From NCBI GenBank assembly GCA_017607445.1, contig JAEVHH010000003.1, positions 4,712,001 through 4,776,000 on the forward strand: a stretch of DNA of 64,000 nt, read 5' to 3'. Below the pieces are notes generated by a model. The model was given only the letters and a program-made list of their open reading frames with translations. It ran no database searches and was not told where the DNA came from. Shown in pieces: positions 45,549 through 57,588 of the stretch. The stretch's first letter is position 1, and every line of letters starts with the position of its first letter. This DNA comes from Histoplasma ohiense (Eukaryota; Ascomycota; Eurotiomycetes; Onygenales; Ajellomycetaceae). The position numbers and the translations under genes were made by a program.

Positions 45549-46585
45549 TGGGTCCAATCGGGTATGTCGGGGTCCCAATAATGGTTTCGGGGTCCTGAAC
45601 TGCAGGGCTGTATGCAACCTACTCTCTGCAGGGAGTGCCTCGATTATTCTCCTGTACTGAATAATATTACCTGTCCACAGGCTGCCGGGATATCCCCATC
45701 TAGTCCTAATGGCCCGTCTATGTTTGTGAGCCTGGATGCTCTGAGGCGCGCGGTGTCTAGTCCACTCGGGGATGACGCGGTGGTTGATCTGCAGTGGACG
45801 GAAAGTTCTGATGCCAAGACCATGCAGCCAAACTGGGAGCCTCTACTCCATACACACAATGGAAGCTTCTTTTATGCGTTTCCAGACAGTCGGTGTTCTT
45901 TATTTCATTTCTATTATCATTATTCAACATTCATGAGCATTTTTCTTCTTTGACATTCTTTTGTTCTATGTTTCTATTTTGACTTCCTTTCTGCAACACG
46001 GCTTTATAGCTTGTTGCAGCTTTCAAACGCCTCTCTCTTTATCTGAATGCCTGGTTCCGAGCCCCACTGCAGGCGAACGCCCTTCCCCCAACTTTCTGCA
46101 TAGTGGAAGGAGAAGTAACCCTGCATTTCAGTATGTGTGCTATTCTTAGGACATATACTATTCCTGCTACAATGCGCTGACAGATGAGGTATAGTCGCAG
46201 AAAGGGGATTCCGTTAACAATGTCATTCCCCAACGTCCCACCCGTCACACCAAGGGGGTACTACTACCATCTATCAACTGCATTGCTCTGGAAGAGAGCG
46301 CAAAGCTTTACTAGATTTAAACATTGGAATTGTAACATTCGACGACTAATCACATTAACACTAATGGTAAGCTACAGTACACAACATGCGTTCCAGGCAT
46401 GGTATTGAAATCCCAATGGCTTGTCCAAATTTGTTGCTCGCCCAACCGCCTGTAATTAAGAAAATGGACTTCGCAGTAATAAAGCCGGGATAGGAGAGAA
46501 AATAAAACACGGTGAGAGATGAATAAGGAGAATATCAAACAGTCAAACCCCTCCACCCCCTAACCAGTGAACATAACATGCGTTG

Positions 46586-46619
<34 letters not shown>

Positions 46620-47004
46620 AAAAAAAAGGAAAAAATTTTTGAAAAACAAGATGCAGAGAGGACGAAGACATGCATAGACCTTTCCCACCGACCAAAGACA
46701 TGAGAGAACTGTTGAGGGGACCGAATAGCCGACCTTGACCTCTTCAACGCCAATACAAAGCTCCGCATATAAGTTCAAGAACTTGAAGAGATGCCAGACC
46801 CATGTTGGCGCCTCAAGGAGTGATGAAATATTAAAATGAATGGGTAGAAGGGGAAAATGCAATCAACAAGTACATGGGTAGAATGGAAAGTGGGAATGGT
46901 GATGAAAAGCGTATGATCTATTAACATTACCCGCATCTACAATGACAATGACCACCCCCCAAAGAATCACCTGAAGAGAGAAAGGGGCAACAGAGAAACC
47001 ATTT
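45549..47004. other. Spacer between the HMG-box gene and PSF1, no gene seen
   Basis: About 1.5 kb, with the PSF1 promoter at the right-reading end. A poly(A) tract of 31 nt lies at 46586-46616, followed by GGG and a second A-rich stretch. A frame at 45612-45953 on the plus strand (113 codons) has no recognised motif. Confidence 0.5.
46586..46616 (+). repeat. Poly(A) tract of 31 nt
   Basis: An uninterrupted A run ends in GGG. It lies about 420 bp beyond the stop of the HMG-box gene. Confidence 0.9.
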
Positions 47005-48728
47005 TCAGAGATGCTTCTGCGGAGCATTACCGTACTCGAATGGAGTACCAGTACTAATCCAGTCTTCAAATTGTCCCCCAGCATCAATTTGGCCTTCATT
47101 CCATATCTCCCGTCCATCCATGGGTTGTTGCACAGCATGATGGAAACTAGATTGTGAATGATATCGTTCGTCTTCTTGAGTGGGTAGGCCGGACCGGAGA
47201 AACTGTTGCTCTCCATTGGGCATTTGCCAGATATCTATTGGACCCTCATAGTTGGCCCCGTTGTTGGATGGGAGGCTAGGTTGGCCGTCGAATTCCAGAA
47301 GCTGCGGATCGACTTGTAAGTCGTTCAGCGAGACTGGAGTCCTTGATTGTGGGAGCGGCTGATGTTGGAGCAAGTCGGGATGTGCATTGCCCGGGAGGCC
47401 GGCCAAGGCTCCTGGTCCGTCGTATTGCATGCCTGGAACTCCCATCTTTTTGAAGGTCACATCTTCGATATTAGGCCCTAGCATGCTTTGGTGGATGGAA
47501 GGTTGATAATAGTGTGTTTGTTCGGGGGAAGAGATCATGCCAGGCTGTGGCCGCCCGGGATTTGACACTTGCCACGACGATCGGTTCATGTCGCCATTCA
47601 GATACATATCTCCATTCTGTTCGAATGGTGTCCCCTGGCGGCTGTCGTACGAGCTATCGCGGTCCATGGGCGTAGGGGTGCGGCTTCGAAAGCTCCCATC
47701 TCGGAATGAAGCGCCAGACATTTGTCTGGCTGGATGTTGATATGAAGGCATTGTGAAGTCCGGATCGTTGGCGTCGCCGTTCTCTTCTTCCTTCAGGGGC
47801 AATGACTTCTTCTTCTTGGGAGTGGTCGTGCTTTTGTTGGGCGCGAACTTGTAATTCGGGTGGGCTTTGTCATGGTTGTCTCGCTCAATGTTAGCCAGGC
47901 GCTCGTAATAGTCCCTTATTTCCTGCGGCTCCTTTGGCCAGCTAACACCAGCTACTCGTGAGACAACCTGATGATTATTCTGAGAGCACCATTCCTTCGT
48001 TGCCTCCGCATATGCTGAGCGATAGAGCATGAATGAATTCATCGGCCGTGCGATTTTACCCTTTTTCTTCTCAACCTCCTTTAGGCGTTGCTCTGCGGAT
48101 CGCGTCACATGGACCTCCATGTCCCGTACTGGGATTCGCATCTCCTTTATCAATTCGCTTAATGGACGTGGGACGTGGATGTCGTCAGCGCTACCTCTCT
48201 TTGCAGGATTTCGCTTGCGCATTCTAGCCGCCCTTCGAACCCGCGTCTTGTTGACGCGGCCTGGGGCAGGAGGCGAAACACTTCGGTTCAGAGGACCCAG
48301 GGGTATTTGCGGTGTGCGCAGTTGCGCCTATAACAGGTTGATTAGCATTGGAATGATCAGGAGTTAGTGCAGGTTCGTTTCTCGGAGCTTACCATTTGCG
48401 GGTAAACAACCTCATCTCGGTTTCTATATGGGCCCGGAACTCCAAAGTCGCCCTATCGGATCGTTAGAGAACGGCGCTGCTTCACATTTTCTGTCAGAAA
48501 TGAGCCAATTTAACTACTTACGGCGATTCTCGGTTGTCCGTTTGGGTCCATCTCAATGCGAGTATATTGCAAGGCCGGAGAGTGTGCCATTTGCACATAC
48601 ATATTGTCAACTTGCAGTTTGCTTTGGAGGTATGGTGATCCAGCTCGCTGTACTAGACAGTCGTTGAAGCTGTGTGTTATATCTCCGTCTATTGACAGTG
48701 GTGGCGTTGGCGGGTGGGCATTTAACAT
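47005..48728 (-). CDS. HMG-box transcription factor, Ste11-like
   Basis: Three exons: 48728-48522, 48452-48393 and 48327-47005, about 529 residues. The HMG box (about 180-250) reads KIARPMNSFMLYRSAYAEAT, then NNHQVVSRVAGVSWPKEPQE and HPNYKFAPNK. This is the MATA_HMG-type box of fungal mating and development factors, with the Asn and Ser residues that contact the minor groove. A basic segment (TTTPKKKKSLP) follows, then a long Pro/Gln/Ser-rich tail without other domains. The closest remembered relatives are fission yeast Ste11 and Podospora PaHMG5, which control mating genes; this assignment is inference. It is not the mating-type gene itself as far as the sequence shows, since no MAT flanking genes are nearby. 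The start MLNAHPPTPPLSIDGD is the first in-frame ATG. Confidence 0.82.
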
Positions 48729-49823
48729 CTCTTGCTGACAGTCCTTTTGTTTTTCTGGCTAAATGGCGTGGAAATTCCAGTTTCGCATTTATCAGAGAAA
48801 CTATATCGACGAACTCGCTGCAGGCCACTCTATCCCGCTAATTGAGCAGCTGCGCAAGAGGTAGACTTGCGCTTAAGGTAGAGAGTGCAAATGTTAGGAA
48901 GTAAAGCCCTGGCGGTAGGGAGGGTACGAGATGTTGAAAGGAGGCCTTCCTTTCCGGGGATCTTTTCGGTTGGTATGAAGAGTTTTTATGTGTTCTGCTG
49001 GGTGGAGTCGTGCGGTACAGTTGCATTCCTCAGAGCTCAAGGCTTTCTGAGGGCTAAAAGGCGAACCGTTACACCACCCTTATCCTCTGGGGGAATCGAG
49101 ACTATGACTCCGTCTTTAATTAGGGAGCGAGCCGTCCCGGTCACTGAGCCCTGGTCCCTGAAGCGGCGTGGATCTGATTATTTTTGGTACGGAGGAGGGG
49201 CAAGGGGGTAATCGATTGACGAGAAGGGAGGCGACGAACGACGAATTCTGCAACTATCGCCGACAGAAATTTGCTCCGGATGCGGAAAACCAAAAGTAGG
49301 GGGTTGGTAAGGTGGAGTGTAGTATGGCAGCGGTTCTCTAGAACGGTGGCTTTGGCGCTCTTCCAGAGACTTTTTTGTTGTTGCTGTTTGAGAAAAGGTG
49401 GATTATATTGGGGTAAAGAAAGTTGACGATGATGCTATTTTTGCGAAGCTTCTCTTTTTCTTTGCCCTCTTCTTTATTTTATTTTTATGCCCTTTGCGAA
49501 AATGGTGCAAAGGAACAATGTTGGAGGGCGAAGAGAAGAAGTGAAGGAATTGGAGCTTGCAAAGCTTCAGGCCGCGGATAGATGGAGCTGTTGCAATCAC
49601 CCGCTCTTGTATATGACAGCTTCACTCAATATCTGACAGGGTCCGCAAGAACAGTGGTTCAGACTCATGCAGCAGGTTAGGGAACTGATCTAAACAAGCT
49701 TAGCAATCAGAACCTTGTTAATTTAAAGCGAAGGGAAACAACGCAGGTACTACTAGTGTGCATGGACTGGCGGGGGTCTTAGGAAAGGAAATGTTTCCTT
49801 CTCAGGCAATCCTTTGTTTTGAA

Positions 49824-49866
49824 GGGGGAAAAAGAGGGGGATGGGGGGAGGGAGTGGGGGGGGGGG
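49824..49866 (+). repeat. G-rich tract with quadruplex potential
   Basis: Five runs of three or more G (5, 5, 6, 3 and 11) are separated by short A-rich spacers. It lies about 1.1 kb upstream of the HMG-box start codon and on the strand opposite to the gene's coding strand. Confidence 0.8.
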
Positions 49867-52076
49867 CTGGGTAAGAAAAATCTTTGTACTAACCCTACGG
49901 AAGCAGCAAAGAGGTTTCTGTTGCTGAAGACAAGAAAGGTGAGTGATACTGAAATAGTTCCTTTGTGGTTATCCGTTCGTTTCGGTTTTGTTTTATGAGT
50001 GTGTTGTTCCTTGCGCGTTTCACATAGGAGTTGTTATGTAGTTAGTTGGTGGGAAGTTTGGGGCAGATGTAGAGGAAGTATAGCTTGTGAGGGGAAGTTG
50101 GGTAGAGGTCAAAGGTCGAATGGTACGAATGACGATGGAGGGTGGATGGGTATATGAAGGGAGAGACGATCCTTTGGTGATATTAGTACTTTAAGAATGG
50201 AATTCTAGAAGCAATATATTAAGGACATATAAGGTATATGTATGTGTATGTGGCTGTCGGATGGTGCCACTCACTGGGCTATTAATCTGGGGCGAGGAAT
50301 TGATGCGCAGCGGTTTTGATATGAGAAAAATAGATCGACAAGAGCTGCTTGGCTTACACACATCGATTCGCATTACAGTGCAGCAGAAGAAGAGTTGAGA
50401 GCCAACCGGGGGTCCGTATTTCTATTTTATGTCTACCCTCCGCAATACCATATACCATACTACAACAGACTTTCACCCATGCTAACCGCAGAAGCAGGGC
50501 CAGCATGATGCAGCAAAAGGCGAGCCATAAGTTCATCAGACCGTATTTTATTTTTATTTATTTTTATTTATTCATTTCTCTGATTTCTGTGGGTGGTGGG
50601 GAAGATAGTGGGAAGGGTCCCAGATGTGGGTGAGGAGTGTGGGAGGGCAACTGGCAGCAAGCATCAGTAGCGGCAGGGAGAGACAAATATTACTCCAACT
50701 GCTGCGGTCTCCTGTTGGTCCAGGAATACTGTTTCCGCAGAAAGCCACGCCCCTAAGCTTTTTACGGGGGCTTCAACCAACAGCCATTGCGGCGGCGGCA
50801 GGGGTGCTGAGGGAAGCTCAACTGTGGTTCACAAATGATGGCGGACCAAGATTGCCCTTGTCCCCCTCCCTCGCTAGCTAGGTTCGCAGCATAGTCGCAA
50901 ACAGCCAGAAGAGACGGACAGGGAAAAGTAAAGATATAAAATAAAATAAATAAAAAGGCGCCTGGGCTTCTTTAGTTTACCGGTTCTGTATTGGGCGATC
51001 GCCTTGTGGCTTTCCTAGCGTAAACTCTGTCCGAGGAAGATTTTAATCTCAGATCTTACCAACGGGCGTTATTTATTCAATTTTCTGTTTCGAGTTTTGA
51101 CCCTCCTGTCGCGTCATGTTTGTCGCCATCTTCTCGGTATGGCCGGTTCCTGTTCCCTCTTGCAAGGACCATCCTTAGCGATAGCAGCAGGTATGTTCTG
51201 TACATCATTATATATAGCTTCGTGCTGGGAGCCTCTAGGAAGGTCAGGCTATGTCCGTATGTCAGGCCCTGTATTGGCGGAAATGAGAGTCCAAGGAAGC
51301 CATATAGAGCCAGGATAGCCGGGTAGCATCCATCCTCAACGAGTATCAGTGGTGTACGAGCTGGTACCTCAGGCTTTTCTGGTAATTTAAAATCGTCACC
51401 ATGGCTTCAATACATCCACCGTTTCTGCGTTGTGAAATGCGTTGTAAGTGGTTTCCGCCCTGTCGGGACAACGACAACAACCCATGGCTGGCCCCCATTT
51501 GGTTTTCGGACGCGACATGGGCCATGGGCAGGCTTCCATTCACGTATCCTGCTTGTTCTGCACCCTGGACATCTGGATATTAGCCATGTCTGCCATTTAA
51601 AAATTAAAATAGTAGGGGGGACCAAAGCAATCAATTCCGCCATTTTGCATCATGGAGCCGCGGGAATCTGGACGGCGATATCTGAACGGGTTTCGGGAAC
51701 TACCTTAAGCAGCACGGGAGGTGGCAGACGGATATGAGACATTTAGTGGCTTTTTTTCATTCTTTTATTTTTTATTTTTCTTATTTTCATTTTTTGGCTT
51801 GTTGATCATGATTCATGAACACCGAGATAACAACCAACCGGCAAATCAGAAAAAAATTGGAAGAGAGCAAATACGCCAATCATAGCGTGGGGGGCTAGGA
51901 AAAATCCTCCGCGCCAGAGAGGACCTGGGCAGTTTCAATAAAACTGGAACTTGGCCTCAGATCATTTACGGCGACCACAAGCGCAGCCCGAATGGAACTC
52001 TGTTTTTGCGGGGTTCACTCTCTGATCTGTGCCATATCCACAGCCCTGACATGATAGCGTTTAGCGGCCGACCCAC

Positions 52077-52108
52077 CCACCGTCAGGCCACCGTCAGGCC
52101 ACCGTCAG
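52077..52108 (+). repeat. 11-bp tandem repeat, three copies
   Basis: CCACCGTCAGG is repeated three times, the last copy lacking its final base. No function is apparent. Confidence 0.9.
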
Positions 52109-52663
52109 TTGGACTGGAGAATTAGCCCATCGGCGCAAAGAGAAGCCCCCGTAAGTACCTGATAGTTTTCTCAGCATCGCGATGTGGCGGAGGCGTGCTC
52201 GACCAAGTCACCTGAGCCATTATTGGGCGCAGGATGCTCAACTTCGAAGGGTCGGGGTTCTGCACAAGGTTCACGATATGCGCGAGAGATCCAGCGATAG
52301 CGTCAGCGCAACCGAAACTCAACCAACATTTGATTTGACACGGCACGGTTGTGTCGCAGCATATAATCATATTATACTATCCGGAAGGTTTCTCTAATGG
52401 AGACACTATCCCTTTCTCTTCGCTGAGAGTTGGTTAATGAAGGCGAAAAAGGAATCAGTCATAACATTCGCAAAGGGTATTGCCGTTTGCTTTATTGTTT
52501 TCTTTTTTTTCTGCTTCCTCTTGACGCTGGGTCTCAACGTGTAGAATTCATGTAATAATAGCCGATCTGACAACCTGTCATGTCACTTGCTTCTTTTCTT
52601 CTTCTGACCCTGCAGGGCTCTCAGAAAACGTGATCGATTTGTCCCAGACCAAAAAGTGCGCCC

Positions 52664-52689
52664 AAAAAAAAAAAAAAAAAAAAAAAAAA
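52664..52689 (+). repeat. Poly(A) tract of 26 nt
   Basis: An uninterrupted A run is followed directly by GGGGG. A TA microsatellite lies 50 bp further on (52741-52765). Confidence 0.9.
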
Positions 52690-52733
52690 GGGGGTCAGTG
52701 GCCACAGTAGCCAGTGGCTCACACACATATACC

Positions 52734-52764
<31 letters not shown>

Positions 52765-53775
52765 TGGAGCCTTTGCCTATACATAAGTATTATATATTCT
52801 ATTCCACTAGAAAATACACTGTACGCAGTTGTCTCGCAATGGCCAGCGCCAGTACATACAAGCCAGCTGGTGACACGCTTTCCAACATGGCAGGAAGGGA
52901 AACTGAGTTTAACCTGATACGAACCGGCAAGCCCAGATGAACCGTGTCGGACAGGCTAATTAGTGTAAAGTGGTGATTCCCCAAGCATTGAAAACTCTAA
53001 ACGAGTCAAGATGTGCAAATCCTGCTCTTTCTAAGGGCTCTCTAAACGTAATAGACAGAGTGTGCATGTGTGCACAGATGAATATCACAACACGTCCAAA
53101 TCCGGAAATAAAGATAACAGCAGATGTGTAGTGATGTGCTGTTGCATTGGTGAAGGGCGCATCAGGAGAGAGATACTGGCTCAAAGCGCAGGTTTGCTAG
53201 TACGGAGGACAGAGTAAGTCAACGATTCGTTGGGCAATGTGGCAGGGTTCCTGAGCTCCTCATCGAAGATATATCTGTAGGCATACAGGACGCCCCCCTT
53301 CCATACAAATCTAGGTGCATATGTACGGTTAATGCAATTATTCATTCATTCATTCATTCATACGTACATACTTACTAGTACTCATGTAAAGTACAGACTT
53401 ACTTACATACATGCATAAATAAATTGAATATCTTTTTGCCCTTCTCAAGAATTGAAGACGGAGGACCCAAATCTGCTGAATGATTCGATTCCCCACAGGT
53501 CGCGGGGAAAGATTCGCCTTCGGCCGTTGCCCTTGCTCTCCAAGTTGCTCCAGATGAGGTCTTGACGAAGAAGTCCATGTCCTGGGGTTGCAGAGCAGCA
53601 CCTGGCGAATGAAGGGCCACTGGCGACATCTCGCTTCTCCCCCGGCAAGGTCTGATTGGCGCAGGCGGCGAGGAGGCGTTAAAAACGCAGAAACCAACCC
53701 CGACCCGCCGCCTCCAACTGGCCAATATCAAATGCTCGAATGCTCGAATGCCCGGTCGGTGGTCGACAACCTGGT

Positions 53776-53815
53776 CTGTATTGGCGTGTATTGGACTGTA
53801 CTGGGGTGTAGTGGC
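53776..53815 (+). repeat. 10-bp tandem repeat, four degenerate copies
   Basis: Units CTGTATTGGC, GTGTATTGGA, CTGTACTGGG and GTGTAGTGGC follow each other without gaps. Two copies contain ATTGG, the reverse of a CCAAT box. The unit length is close to one helical turn. Confidence 0.85.
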
Positions 53816-54634
53816 CCGGTATTTGAGGGGAGGCGGATTTGCTGTGGTTGGTTCGTAACAGAAAACCACTTTTTTGGCTCGGTGTGACGTCTGCGGCTCG
53901 TCGGCTTGGCGGCGCTTGGCGTGTGAATGCTGAACCAGTCTGTCGGGTCGGGTAATGGGCTGTGATTGGCTGCACATGTCACCAACGTGCCTAGATTGCA
54001 TTGAGTCTAGCGCGGGGTGATCGACGGAGAACGGCCAGCTTAGTCAGTCGGACACTCCCCAACCAACTGTGATGCTGCTCGGCAGGGGACACCAACAAGT
54101 GTGACATCGATTTTTTGTGAGAGAGGGTTCGTGTGCGGGAAAAGAACTGTGAGCTGGAATACCAGGCCGATCCTGCACCTTCTCAGCCTTCCGGCCTACC
54201 GAAAATTCAGCGCAAATCTGTGCTTCCTGTCCCGCTGTGCCATGCACCCCAATTTCAACAAACGGAAGCATGGATTTTCAGCATCCGCGCATATCACTAG
54301 GATCCCTTCTCATGTCGGCGACTGCAGCTGCTTGGCGGGCCTGGCTGGTCGCCGACCTTTCGAGAAACCGTGCCTACATTTGCTCTGCGTCATTTCATGC
54401 CATGATCCTGCTTCGTCCAGGGGATCAAACAATTGCGTGATTTAACAACTCCAGGGAGAACCATTCTTAATTACGTGTTACCACATACTGCGTATATTTC
54501 TTTCTCTCTCTGCAGAAATGAAGGCCGCTTATTGTCCAGGTATTCGGGGTGGCTGGGTCTGTGCAAAGTCTCTAATCGTAAGTTCCTGCTCGGGTTGATC
54601 CGTAGTTCCTGCAGCTCCCCCTGATACTTTGCCT

Positions 54635-54665
<31 letters not shown>

Positions 54666-57515
54666 TTAAATTAATTATTGCTATTTCTAGTCATTCTTAT
54701 TAACGGGTCACAGTGAGTGTGTGGAGGTACCAGTCAATGCTGGTGAGGGAACGACGGCCATGGCCGAACGCCTTCGCCGAAGTTTCCGCAATTAATAGGG
54801 GTGCGCTTGGGAAAGCAACTATCCCCCGGTTAAATATAAGCAAAAACCATAAATATGAGAAAACAAGAGGACCAGATGTGTTCTTCTGGCGGGGGGTTTC
54901 TGGGGATAGGGAACACAGGAGATAAGCACAGCTTATCCCTACTCTAGCGCTGAAGACGCGCAAGGCAAGCTACCGTATACACTTGTACAGTATAATATTG
55001 TCTGTTATTTTGCGGGTGTAATTACCATATTTCCGATTTGGGCTTCCATCTCGGAATTTAGACCCCCTTGATCGCAACCCCCCCATCACTATCAGGTTGT
55101 CTAAGCCTAAGAAGCAGAAGATGGCTGGGCGCGAATTTATTTCATTTTAGCATACTTTCATGAGAAGCCGTCGAAAAATTAAGAGTCTCAGGCGCATGTG
55201 CAATCTGGCATCGAAATGGACCCTGTTCCCCGTTTTATTCGACCGTTGACAAATGCGGCCAGCATGAACTCCCGCCATTGGCTGGAAGAAATCACCAACG
55301 TTTGTTTATGGAATGGAGCTATGCGTATCAAAAAGTCTAATTTTCTCAAGCACTTGCCGGGGCGGCTCACGACGATAGCCGATATGTTCAATCCACTCCA
55401 CTCACGATGTGTCATTTCTCTTCGGCTTTTTTTCAATGTGAACTGCAATGTTTGCTAGTTGGCGATTGACGATGGACACTAGCATGGTCCAGTTGCAAAG
55501 GAATCAGCCCCGAAACCGGCCTCGTCTCAGCACGTTACAATATTTACTGTCATGCTGTTAGTTGTTATAAGCTTTCCTCATCCGGTTGGCGGGGCTGGAG
55601 GCGATTCCCGCGCGACAGTAACAGTTGATTTCTGGCCAAGGTAGCCCCAGAACCCTTGCTTGACAGGGGCTATGAACAAGGGTAACGGAGCAAAAGGTTG
55701 TTGAGGAGTCACGCTACCGTCACGTCGTACCTCTCGCTCCTCGATGTTATCAATACTTATGCGCGGATGACAGAGAGGAATGGAATTTCATCACATACTC
55801 CACAAACGTGCATTCAGGCATGCATGAAAAGACCGGGGTGGGTATTTCATAATCTATCGACTCTCTCTCCACTTGAGATCCATGGATCCCTTGTACCCCT
55901 CGTGCCAAGCTACAAAGCTACGTACAGTACAATTCATCCCCAACTGTCTCTGTGTGCGAAAAAGGTATCGACACGTGCCAACCAATATTGTGGAGACGAG
56001 GGGTAGTAGGCGCTTACTACCCTCCCATTACTTCTACAGCCCGCAAAATATATTACAAGCCTTTCCTTACGTTCCCAGGGTGGAACGTTTGATTGATGAT
56101 GACCAGCGCCAGGGCAATCTGAGACATTGTATCCGGGACACATCTCATATTGATCATTCCTCCGGTTCCTTCGTGTGAGCGATAATCCGGGCTTTTTCTG
56201 GGTACCTGGCGCTGAGGCCCACGACTATTTCCCGGAATGCCAAGGCAAAAAGCAAAAGCAGATGGGGGCGAGAAGCCAGAATAATATGCCGCATCGACAA
56301 CTATGAAATACTTGCTCTATAGCTGGGGGGTTTTTTTCCCCATGATTTACCTGCAGATTTGTACAGCTCTCGGGAATTGATTTTTATAGGAGGAATGAAG
56401 CTGCCAATATTGCAAGTTTACTGTGCACGTCGAACTTGCCTTTCGATACCAGTGAGCTATGGCCTGGTACTACGCAGTATACCAAGCTAAAAAATAAAAA
56501 AAATAAAATAAAATAATAGAAGATGCGTGAGCGTTTATTGTGAGACGGGCAAGAGATATGATATAATATTGCCTCTGGACACGCTTGATATACGCCGTAT
56601 ATATACCAGCCCATCAATATCGGTACCTACAGGTATACATGATGGTACCAGAAGCGGCCCCATGCCACCTGCAATCCACTGCATTGCTCTGGTCCACTGG
56701 GGCCCATACCATGAGTTCATGCACATGGAATGCTGGGTGTTGTATTATACGTATTTGTAGATCCTATCTCCGCCGTTTTTCAACCCGCCGTTGGGGATTC
56801 TCATCATCCTGAGGCTTGAGATTCTCATGCGCTGCAGCCTGGGCCCTGACTACTAGGGCCTATGGACGTATAATAGCAGACAGGCTTTACTTACTCAACC
56901 TATTATATGAGACTGGAGCAGATGACTGACCACTGTATCATGTAATGGATGTGAGTAGACCCATTCTCCCACTATCCAGAAACTCCTTTGGCTAGGAGGC
57001 TGTTAAGGCATATTTTGTTTTTCAAGTGATTTTTACAGTTTTTTCTAGGGAAAATATGTATATAGGCACGGTTCTGTATTCTGGAAATCTTAGGACATTT
57101 ACAGATGCGTACATGAACCTAGGTGGGACAGAAATGGTCCGGCGGTACTACATGCTGATAACTCGAGAAGAGCATGCATGTGGCCCCGTTCCTAACGTAT
57201 ATTGATTAAGAAAACGGCAGCAGTTTTGCAGCATGGATTATTACGATTTCCATGAGTACCATGGTGATTATCCAAAGTCCTTTTTGGGAAATGGATACGT
57301 GCGTGGCGGATATGTACTGTACTATGCATCCGTTGATATCGCTGTGGTAGTCAAGACAGCATATCAATATCGAGACCCAGAGGAAGGCGAGGAAGCTTAC
57401 CAAATATTCTATGGAGTAACTAACTAACCAACTAATTAGAGGATAAGTTATTGCCAATACTGCAGCCGTGACCTGTAAGGGACTTTACTGTTTGTATTAC
57501 CACCTACCTGCAGTT

Positions 57516-57524
57516 CTTCGTTGC

Positions 57525-57560
<36 letters not shown>

Positions 57561-57588
57561 TTTAGAGAGGCAATCCCCTGCAACGAAG
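57516..57588. repeat. Inverted repeat around a 32-nt poly(T) tract
   Basis: CTTCGTTGCA (57516-57525) and its exact complement TGCAACGAAG (57579-57588) flank a run of 32 T (57528-57559) plus about 20 further bases. A transcript could fold into a 10-bp stem. Confidence 0.85.

Noticed and set aside
53399..54001. 200-codon minus-strand frame
   Set aside because: It lies in a GC-rich island where several frames on both strands are open at once. Its composition is Pro/Arg/Ser-rich without motifs, and no exon partners were seen.
57233..57427. 64-codon Tyr/Gly/Val-rich small protein
   Set aside because: It is short, has tyrosine-rich low complexity and no support from flanking signals.
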